DNA of 36,665 bases from Campylobacterota bacterium (GTDB taxonomy: Bacteria; Campylobacterota; Campylobacteria; Campylobacterales; Sulfurovaceae), in contig WGAM01000020.1 of NCBI GenBank assembly GCA_015494795.1, positions 1 to 36,665 on the forward strand, read 5' to 3'. The translations under genes and the position numbers were made by a program. Positions 1 through 6,315 of the stretch are shown here, one piece after another (within the stretch, counting starts at the first letter, position 1; every line of letters starts with the position of its first letter). The notes under the pieces are model-generated. The model worked only from the letters and a program-made list of their open reading frames with translations. It searched no databases and was not told where the DNA came from.

Positions 1-704
1 ACACTATTTAGCTCTTGCATTGGGATTGAGTGAGCAATTTCAATACCTGTTAAACTCTCTATTTTAGCTATTATCTCTTGTTTTTTTAACTCAATACTAT
101 TTTTAGCAATAGCAATCTGATTTAATCCATCGTCTAACTTATAAAGGGCAGAAGCAGGAACGCGTCCACTATCTACCTTTACTTGAAGAACTCTTTTTGT
201 CTCTTGTAGAGAGTTCTCTTTCTGCTCCAATGAACCTTCTAACTCCTCTAAGTATCGTAAATTAGCATTACTTCCAACAATCAACGCCTCATTTTTAAGT
301 AAATCTATCTCTCTTTTAGCTTTTGCACTATTTTGCATAGATTTGGCTTTTTCTATCATTGTTGAAATGGACTCTACAAAGAGAGGCATGGTAAACTTAA
401 CACCTGTTCTTAATATATTTTTGCTAAAGGGTTGAGCTATGTTATGGTCTTTTAACATCTTAGCCGACTCACTTGGAGCAATGGGAACAAGAGCTGTATC
501 TCTTGTATATCTATCAACTGATGTAAAAAAATCCACATTAGGAGAGAGCTGTGCTTTAGCTTGTTTCTCTGCAATTTCTGCTTTTTGAATAACCATCTCA
601 TCAACTCTTGTTTGAGAGTGTGATTTTAGAGCGTCAAAAAGCTCTTCTATAGTATATGCATTTAGCATAAAGGGGGTAATAAAGAGTAGTAAGAGTCTTT
701 TCAT
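1..704 (-). CDS. TolC-family outer membrane efflux protein (N-terminal part; 3' end outside window)
   Basis: About 234 codons are present and the gene runs off the left edge. The start at 704 follows an AAAAGG ribosome site. The product begins with a short signal peptide (MKRLLLLFITPFMLNA, then YTIEELF) and continues as a long alpha-helical, Gln/Lys/Glu-rich coil typical of outer membrane factors: the IEELFDALKSHSQ opening, a region predicting two beta strands (TGVKFTMPLF) and a helix with a V-D-S-G-R-V segment. OMF proteins form the outer membrane exit duct of tripartite efflux pumps or type I secretion systems. Its partner pump genes would be expected further left, outside this window. A palindromic operator right after the -10 box, also present before the neighbouring TetR gene, suggests direct repression by that TetR. 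Family identity is good; substrate is unknown. Confidence 0.85.
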   Translation of the reverse strand, partial: MKRLLLLFITPFMLNAYTIEELFDALKSHSQTRVDEMVIQKAEIAEKQAKAQLSPNVDFFTSVDRYTRDTALVPIAPSESAKMLKDHNIAQPFSKNILRTGVKFTMPLFVESISTMIEKAKSMQNSAKAKREIDLLKNEALIVGSNANLRYLEELEGSLEQKENSLQETKRVLQVKVDSGRVPASALYKLDDGLNQIAIAKNSIELKKQEIIAKIESLTGIEIAHSIPMQELNS

Positions 705-727
705 TATGTGACCTTTTATCAATAAAC

Positions 728-747
728 TAACTAGATAGTTAATTATA
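728..747 (-). promoter_or_regulatory. -10 box plus TetR-type operator for the TolC-like gene
   Basis: Read on the minus strand, TATAAT (747-742) is followed directly by the palindrome TAACTATCTAGTTA (741-728). The GTATAATTAACTA part is identical at the promoter of 2417 and matches all but the first base at the TetR gene. An operator over the start region would block transcription when repressor is bound. The -10 box and palindrome are seen directly; the repressor assignment is inferred from proximity and repetition. Confidence 0.7.
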
Positions 748-789
748 CTTAAAAAATTTTTTAAGTTGGCTTAATGAACCAATAAAAGT

Positions 790-1410
790 CTAGCTTAACA
801 TTAGCTTAACCTTATTAAATATATAATCTGCTATATACTCCATATCACAATCGCAACAGGTATTTAACTCCTCTTCAAGCTCTACACTCTTTTTTCTTAA
901 AGGTTTTGTAGTAATAAAAAGATTAATTGTTCCTACAATCATAAAGTGAATTAACATTGGCTCAACATTATGAAAAAGCTTTTGTCTCTCTCCCTCTTTT
1001 AAAATCTTACTAAGAAGTGCAAATAGTTTTCGCATACTATCAAACATTACATCAGGAAGATAAGCTCCACTGTTACTAAGCTCTCTAAGGAGTAAGGCAG
1101 GGAGATATGGGTGTTTTTCGCAATAGAGTGCATAGGTTTTAATAAATCTCTTTAAATCTTTTAAAGGTGTTAGATACTCTTTTTCTTTGAGAACCTCATC
1201 ATGAATAGACTCTAATGCATGGCTAAGTACAGCTCCATATAGTCCTACTTTATTTTTATAATAGTAGAAAATCATAGCTTTATTGACTCCAGATATTTTA
1301 GAAATCTCATCTGCTGTTGTAGCGTCATAACCATTTGTAGAGAAGAGCATCATAGATGTATGAATAATCTTTGCTTTAGTTGCTTGGGCATCTCTTGTCT
1401 TTTTTTGCAT
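790..1410 (-). CDS. TetR/AcrR-family transcriptional repressor
   Basis: 206 residues, the usual length for the family. Residues about 10-60 form the TetR DNA-binding domain: a helix with ATKAKIIHTSMMLFSTNGY, then the HTH with T-T-A-D-E-I-S-K-I-S-G-V-N-K and the hallmark FYYYKNKVGLY. The rest is an all-helical ligand-binding and dimerisation region. A Cys cluster (C185, C186, C188) near the C-terminus is unusual and could bind metal or sense thiol-reactive compounds, which is an inference only. It lies between an efflux outer membrane gene and a channel/CMD pair, all on the same strand. Its own promoter carries the shared palindrome, so autorepression is likely. The ligand is not known. Confidence 0.92.
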   Translation of the reverse strand: MQKKTRDAQATKAKIIHTSMMLFSTNGYDATTADEISKISGVNKAMIFYYYKNKVGLYGAVLSHALESIHDEVLKEKEYLTPLKDLKRFIKTYALYCEKHPYLPALLLRELSNSGAYLPDVMFDSMRKLFALLSKILKEGERQKLFHNVEPMLIHFMIVGTINLFITTKPLRKKSVELEEELNTCCDCDMEYIADYIFNKVKLMLS

Positions 1411-1431
1411 GGTTTATCCTATAAATTTTAT

Positions 1432-1451
1432 TAACTATATAGTTAATTATA
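1432..1451 (-). promoter_or_regulatory. -10 box plus operator for the tetR gene
   Basis: On the minus strand TATAAT (1451-1446) is followed by the perfect palindrome TAACTATATAGTTA (1445-1432), 22 bases before the TetR start codon. It is the second of three copies of this arrangement in the first 2.5 kb and supports autoregulation. Confidence 0.7.
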
Positions 1452-1469
1452 TAGTCCATTTACTTAAAA

Positions 1470-2051
1470 TTAAATATCTTTCTCTTTATTTTGGTGAGCA
1501 TAGATAATAATTGCCACAAAAACCCCTCCTTGGATAACTCCTAAAATAACTTCAGAAATAACAGCTACCATAGCCATTAATGTTTGAGGTATCCAGTCTC
1601 CTGAACCTAAAGTTGTAAATGTTACCGTTGAGATATACATAGAAGTTATAAAACTATGCTCATGAATATCTTTCATATTTTCAGGGCTAAATGAGGCACT
1701 TAGATGAAATAGAGCAAAAGGGTCAAAAATATTAAACACAATAGCATAATATATAATAGTTACAAGTGTAACCTCTAAATAGAGTAAAACTACTTGAATA
1801 AGTGCCACATGCACATGATATTTAGAGCGACTAAAGATAAATATGGCACTATCAAGTAAGATAAATCTTGCTAAAACAATATAAAAAATATTGATTACTA
1901 AAATCTCATCATAATATTGAGTAAAAAAAGTACTCTCTTTTAAATCTAAATACCACTCTAAAAGAGGAGGAATAAGAAGAATAGGAATAACTAAAAACGC
2001 TATATTGACACTTTTTATATAGCGTTTTTTTCGTTGTAGATATTTGGTCAA
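1470..2051 (-). CDS. Potassium-channel-like membrane protein with atypical selectivity filter
   Basis: 193 residues with hydrophobic segments at about 15-33, 48-70, 83-107 and 156-185. A pore loop before the last segment reads TFTTLGSGDWIP (residues about 144-155). This fits the Ion_trans_2 (two-pore-helix) pattern T-x-G-x-G-D, but the usual Tyr/Phe of the filter is Ser150. No cytoplasmic RCK domain follows; the protein ends about ten residues after the last membrane helix. The start is TTG at 2051, three bases after the stop of the CMD-like gene, so the two are co-transcribed from the operator-controlled promoter near 2450. The channel fold is well supported; ion selectivity cannot be read from the sequence. 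Confidence 0.78.
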   Translation of the reverse strand: MTKYLQRKKRYIKSVNIAFLVIPILLIPPLLEWYLDLKESTFFTQYYDEILVINIFYIVLARFILLDSAIFIFSRSKYHVHVALIQVVLLYLEVTLVTIIYYAIVFNIFDPFALFHLSASFSPENMKDIHEHSFITSMYISTVTFTTLGSGDWIPQTLMAMVAVISEVILGVIQGGVFVAIIIYAHQNKEKDI

Positions 2052-2054
2052 AAA

Positions 2055-2417
2055 TTAACTTTCAAATGTATCAAATGCCATTTTAGCATTTCCCATAACA
2101 GCACTAGAGTGAGCATGTTTTACAATTTTAACTAAATAGGCTAACTCCTCTTTTGTTATTCCCATCTTTTTAAGCATTTTAGTTTGCTCCATAATACACT
2201 CATCACTCCCCAGAGTAATAGAGGTAGCTAAAGCCAACATCATAGATATTTTAGGGTCAAATGGATTTTTTTCATCTTGTACACTAAACTTACTACTCAT
2301 TGCTTGTTCAATTAAAAATCGTGGGTCAATCGCTTTTGCTGAATTTAAAGATTGAGGTAAAGCCCCCATCTTTTCTATCATCATTGCTTCTACCTGTTCT
2401 GGTGTTGGTACAGTCAT
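2055..2417 (-). CDS. Carboxymuconolactone decarboxylase/AhpD-like family protein
   Basis: 120 residues, all helical, with the CMD-family core DPKISMMLALATSITLGSDEC at about 54-74 followed by an I-M-E-Q-x-x-K-x-L helix and a GITKEELAYLV helix. In AhpD the active site is CxxC followed by a His; here the first position is Ser71 (S-D-E-C), Cys74 is kept, and the His position is Gln. A classical dithiol peroxidase-reductase reaction is therefore unlikely, and a single-Cys or non-redox role is more plausible. A strong ribosome site (AAGGAG, 8 bases upstream) fixes the ATG at 2417. It is first in an operon with the channel gene and has the same operator as tetR and the efflux gene. Confidence 0.8.
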   Translation of the reverse strand: MTVPTPEQVEAMMIEKMGALPQSLNSAKAIDPRFLIEQAMSSKFSVQDEKNPFDPKISMMLALATSITLGSDECIMEQTKMLKKMGITKEELAYLVKIVKHAHSSAVMGNAKMAFDTFES

Positions 2418-2439
2418 TTTTTGTCTCCTTTAAAGTAAC

Positions 2440-2459
2440 TAATTAATTAGTTAATTATA
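2440..2459 (-). promoter_or_regulatory. -10 box plus operator for the CMD/channel operon
   Basis: On the minus strand TATAAT (2459-2454) is followed by TAACTAATTAATTA (2453-2440). The first part is identical to the sites at 728 and 1432; the second half is imperfect, but a longer palindrome TAACTA-N6-TAGTTA spans 2436-2453. This is the third copy of the arrangement and it places the operon in the TetR regulon by inference. Confidence 0.65.
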
Positions 2460-2510
2460 CTCTTTGGAGATAAATTTTTTCTTAAAATTAGACTATTGAT
2501 AATAATTTAG

Positions 2511-2835
2511 TTAAAAACCACAGTAATCGTCAATTTTAATCTCATCCAATATTAAATTGCCTAATAACAAAAGCTAATTGCCTTCTATAGTTTACCTCTA
2601 TATTCTTCTTTTATTCCAACCTGTTTGTTCTTTAATTTTTAGCTCTAATTTGTTACAATTCTTTTGGAGTTTATTTTTTTTCATAAGGGCAATTTTGCCC
2701 TAAACCAAACTCTTTTTCAAGCTCTCTTATTCTTTCTAATTTATTTTTTGACGACTACAGGGATTTTTCTTAAAAAGATAGAGATTTATTGCTTTCTTCT
2801 CTTAATATTAGTAGTTCAAATGATAGTTTATTGAG
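2511..2835 (-). pseudogene. Possible decayed coding remnant, identity unknown
   Basis: The 457-base gap between the CMD-like gene and the transglycosylase gene holds no intact ORF. On the minus strand, peptide-like stretches appear in shifting frames interrupted by stops: LNKLSFELLILREESNK (near 2833-2783), KNKLERIRELEKEFGLGQ (about 2748-2695), LQKNCNKLELKIKEQTGW (about 2669-2616) and LILDEIKIDDYCGF (about 2553-2512). The Lys/Glu-rich, heptad-like composition looks like former protein-coding sequence with several frameshifts. A small hairpin, AGGGCAA-TT-TTGCCCT, lies at 2686-2701. No family was recognised, and chance A/T-rich sequence cannot be excluded. Confidence 0.3.
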
Positions 2836-2874
2836 AGTACAATTATATCACAATTTTAAAACTAAGGAAAATAG

Positions 2875-4155
2875 ATGAGAAAAACAAGAGTTTTACTATT
2901 ATTAATAGTATTAACTTTAAATATATATGCAGAGTGTTCAAACTCAAATAGATTTTGGGCTAATAAGTTAACTCATAGTAGGAGTTTAGAGCAGTTTTTT
3001 ATAGATAACTATAGTTGTAAAGATGAATTTTATAAATCTCTTAATAGGTCTCAAAAGATATATTTTGATACGGTATTATATCCTTATGGATTAACTAAGA
3101 GACAATATATAAATAGGTGGTTAGCTATTGCTTATAATGATAAAAGTTTTTTTAAAAAGTTTAATTTTTTTAATAACTACTTTGCTACACATAAAGATAA
3201 TATTACAAATTATCAACTACACTGCTTTCAAAAACAGAGAGGATTTAGAGAGCCTACTTCTAAAGAGATATTTTATAGTGAGTTAACAAAAAGAGGTATG
3301 CTTAATGATGTATCTTATCTATATCCTCTAATTAGATGGAGTTATGAGAATAGTGGAGTAGATATGAGATTAAGTGCTAAAAGGGTAGAAGAGGGAGAGA
3401 GATATTTTGGTATTAAAAGAGGTAAGATAGGAAATAATACTCAATTTGCAAGATATATAGCTATATTTAATCAAGAGTTTAGCCAAGTAGCTACAGAGCT
3501 ATCTAAAAATAGTAGAATATCTAAAATAGATGCTTATAAACTTCTAGTTATTTTAACATATTTAGAATCAAGAGGAAATATATTTGCAACCTCATCAACA
3601 GGAGCTTTTGGTCCACTTCAACTTACTATGCACTACTATATGATGTATGGTGAGCCAAATAACCCATTTAATCCCAAATCTAGTATGATAAAACTTGCTA
3701 ATAAGTTTATCTACTATAGTAGAATAGGAAAAAGTTTAGATGCCTCTGTAGTTGCATATAAATCTGGTACTCTTACTAAGTGTCAAGATGAGGTTAATAA
3801 TAGTGATGTGGATTGTAGATACTACAATGATTTTAAGGGATATATGTATGGTATGGAGGGTTTGAGTAGTAAATCTGAAATATCTAAATATCTAACAGGA
3901 AAAAGCTATATCTCAAAAGAGTTAGACTCTCTTAAAAGGTCGAGAAATCCAAATGGACTTAAATATTATGAGCCATATCAATATGCAGTATTAAAAAGAG
4001 GTGTATTAAAAGATAGAGCATTAGATACTCTATATATGAGTGGAGAATTTTTTAAATCTTTAGGAAAAATGAAGCGTTCAGATATATATTCTCTCCAAAA
4101 TAGATATGGAGTTAATAGAGTTGGAGTAGTTTCAGATAAAAAGGTATGTTACTAA
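2875..4155 (+). CDS. Exported lytic murein transglycosylase (SLT domain)
   Basis: 426 residues with a signal peptide (MRKTRVLLLLIVLTLNIYA) and Cys residues suited to the periplasm. The SLT/lysozyme-like domain lies at about 215-310: the catalytic Glu231 sits in L-E-S-R-G, followed by the S-T-G-A-F-G-P-L-Q-L motif (241-250), and an N-P-F-N-P-K-S-S segment matches the N-x-x-N-I-x-x-G region of Slt enzymes. Such enzymes cut the glycan between MurNAc and GlcNAc, leaving 1,6-anhydroMurNAc. The helical N-terminal 200 residues are unassigned. An AAGGAAA ribosome site precedes the ATG. The gene converges on the SEDS gene with a 7-base gap and no obvious terminator, so a functional link with that wall-synthesis operon is possible but not proved. 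Confidence 0.85.
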   Translation: MRKTRVLLLLIVLTLNIYAECSNSNRFWANKLTHSRSLEQFFIDNYSCKDEFYKSLNRSQKIYFDTVLYPYGLTKRQYINRWLAIAYNDKSFFKKFNFFNNYFATHKDNITNYQLHCFQKQRGFREPTSKEIFYSELTKRGMLNDVSYLYPLIRWSYENSGVDMRLSAKRVEEGERYFGIKRGKIGNNTQFARYIAIFNQEFSQVATELSKNSRISKIDAYKLLVILTYLESRGNIFATSSTGAFGPLQLTMHYYMMYGEPNNPFNPKSSMIKLANKFIYYSRIGKSLDASVVAYKSGTLTKCQDEVNNSDVDCRYYNDFKGYMYGMEGLSSKSEISKYLTGKSYISKELDSLKRSRNPNGLKYYEPYQYAVLKRGVLKDRALDTLYMSGEFFKSLGKMKRSDIYSLQNRYGVNRVGVVSDKKVCY

Positions 4156-4162
4156 TATCTTT

Positions 4163-6301
4163 TTATCTCACTTTTATATATTTTAAATAGTTTAAATTAA
4201 ATACTACTACAAATAGATATAGCATTAAAAATAGTACTAAAATACCTTTTGAGTAGGTTAAAAATGGCAGTGGCACATCTGTTAGAGGGATAATCTGTAA
4301 AACAGAAGCCATATTTATAATAAAATATGAGAGCATATATGCAATAAATACACTATTTATCCCATACATAAATTTAAATACCTCATTCTCTCTACTATAT
4401 AGACTCATAGACTTTTTAAATGATAGAGATAGTAACATTAGTGCAGATAGAAGTGTTAATACTCCAATATGTCCAAATATATTACTAAAAAATGCAAATA
4501 TAAAATCTGTATGAATTGCTGGTAGTGGTAAAAAACTATTATCTATAAAATTTGATGGAAGCATAGAGCTATTTTTAATTAGGAAAATTCCTCTAGCTAC
4601 CTGCTCATATCTATATAGAAAATATTGTGTCGATGGCTCTATCTCTTGAGCAAAAGGGTTAGTCCACATAGCATATCTAACATTATCTTTTAACTCTAAA
4701 TGGTAAAAAGCAATCATCATTAAAATAACAGCTAAAAATGCTCCAACAAGCCATAAGATTTTTATATTAAAATTATCTTTAAATAGAATAAAGAGAATAG
4801 TTAAAGCTAAGGCTACCTGTAGAATAGAACCTTTATCTTTAATAACAAATATGGTTCCAAGTAGAAGAATAAAAAATAGAGATAAAAATCCAAGATATGC
4901 CAACTTATTTCTACCAAATGAGTGGTGAAATAGAAGAGTAACCAATAGAAATATAAAGAATTTTGTAGTCTCTATAAAAACCATTCCCTGCCCCTCTTTT
5001 ATAAGTCCCACAATAGATAATATAAATATTGTAGCTAATAGAAAGACACTAGCAAATATAATATGTCTATATATATTATTATTTATATAGTTTCTTGCAC
5101 TATCTAAAAATAGATACTTTTTACCATTTCTTAAAAAAACTATAAATAGCATAAAAATAGAGAATATAAATAGCTGTTCTCCTAAAAAGACCCCCATGGA
5201 TTTTGGAATTGAGAGAATATGTGTTGAGGAGTATATATTATTTTTAAATATCAACATAAAAAGTATTAAAATAATAAAATAACTAATAGTAGCTATTTGA
5301 GAGGCTTTTACTATATTTTTAGCATGATATAAAATGGCTATAATAGCTCCAAATGTTAACATCATACCATATACAACTATCTCTGTAAATAGACTACCTT
5401 TTGCATATATATTAAATTGGTAAAAGTACATAACTGTAAAGTTTATATATGAGGCTAAAAATAGAAAAGCTAAAAGTATTGTAAAGTAGAGTATAGGGTG
5501 GATAATTGCCCAGTGGTTCTCTCCTTTTGCATACTCTGTCATCTTTCTTACTATAAAAAATAGAATTGTAGCAAAAGAGATAAATATAAATGATGTAACT
5601 CCCCATAGCCATAATAGACTACTCTTTACAACACCGACCTTATCTCCTACTACAATATCTGGATATGTTGTTGTTGTATATAGATAGAATAGATTTGTAG
5701 GTGATAGAAGATTTAGAGATACATTATCTAATATAATATTATCTCCCTCTCTATATATCTTATAGTTTGAGTAACCTATTCGTATAAAATCTCCATTTTT
5801 AACTCTTGTTCTATCTATATATTTATTATCCTTTTTTAGTGTAATTCCCAATTTTTCACCTATACTATTTTGTGTAGGTGAGATATTTTGAAGTAGAAGA
5901 TTATTAACTATCGCTTTTCTCTTATCTGTTAATAGAATAAGTGTGCCTATATAGTCACTATTTGGAGGGTCTAACTTTAATAGAAGATGACTATTTACTG
6001 CTAATTTATTTGTTAAGTATGTATGTTTTCCATCATCATCTCCACTACCAATAGTTACAGATTTATTATTTTTAATTGGAAATTTATAATAATCTACAAA
6101 ACTAATATTTTTATTTAGTATTAAATCAAAATATAGAAGTGTAATAATAATCCAAGCAAGAGATGTAAGTAGTGCTATTAATATACCATAAGCACTTTTT
6201 GTTGTAACATTTCGTTTATTTATATCAATGTATATTTTTGTAAAAAATAGAATAAAAGCTACTAGAAATAGTAAAATAGCTATTGAAATAATAGGATACA
6301 A
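4163..6301 (-). CDS. SEDS-family (RodA/FtsW-like) membrane protein with N-terminal FHA-like domain
   Basis: 712 residues, almost twice the usual RodA/FtsW length. Two membrane helices (5-24, 37-58) come first, then a soluble beta-rich region (about 66-205) with FHA-like features: SVTIGSG, VNSHLLLKL and VKNGDFIRIGYSNYKI. The canonical FHA Gly-Arg is Gly-Ser here. From about 227 there are many membrane helices with SEDS signatures near the C-terminus: LPAIHTDFIFAFF, whose Asp (about 599) matches the essential Asp of RodA/FtsW, and DVPLPFLTYSKG, the counterpart of GVPLPFISYGG. SEDS proteins polymerise lipid II into glycan strands. The usual G-E-E-L-G after the Asp is S-N-I-F-G. The start is TTG at 6301 with an AAGGAGAT site. 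It is last in an operon with a Ser/Thr kinase and a PP2C phosphatase. The SEDS call is strong; the FHA call is moderate. Confidence 0.82.
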   Translation of the reverse strand: MYPIISIAILLFLVAFILFFTKIYIDINKRNVTTKSAYGILIALLTSLAWIIITLLYFDLILNKNISFVDYYKFPIKNNKSVTIGSGDDDGKHTYLTNKLAVNSHLLLKLDPPNSDYIGTLILLTDKRKAIVNNLLLQNISPTQNSIGEKLGITLKKDNKYIDRTRVKNGDFIRIGYSNYKIYREGDNIILDNVSLNLLSPTNLFYLYTTTTYPDIVVGDKVGVVKSSLLWLWGVTSFIFISFATILFFIVRKMTEYAKGENHWAIIHPILYFTILLAFLFLASYINFTVMYFYQFNIYAKGSLFTEIVVYGMMLTFGAIIAILYHAKNIVKASQIATISYFIILILFMLIFKNNIYSSTHILSIPKSMGVFLGEQLFIFSIFMLFIVFLRNGKKYLFLDSARNYINNNIYRHIIFASVFLLATIFILSIVGLIKEGQGMVFIETTKFFIFLLVTLLFHHSFGRNKLAYLGFLSLFFILLLGTIFVIKDKGSILQVALALTILFILFKDNFNIKILWLVGAFLAVILMMIAFYHLELKDNVRYAMWTNPFAQEIEPSTQYFLYRYEQVARGIFLIKNSSMLPSNFIDNSFLPLPAIHTDFIFAFFSNIFGHIGVLTLLSALMLLSLSFKKSMSLYSRENEVFKFMYGINSVFIAYMLSYFIINMASVLQIIPLTDVPLPFLTYSKGILVLFLMLYLFVVVFNLNYLKYIKVR

Positions 6302-6315
6302 ATTATCTCCTTTCT

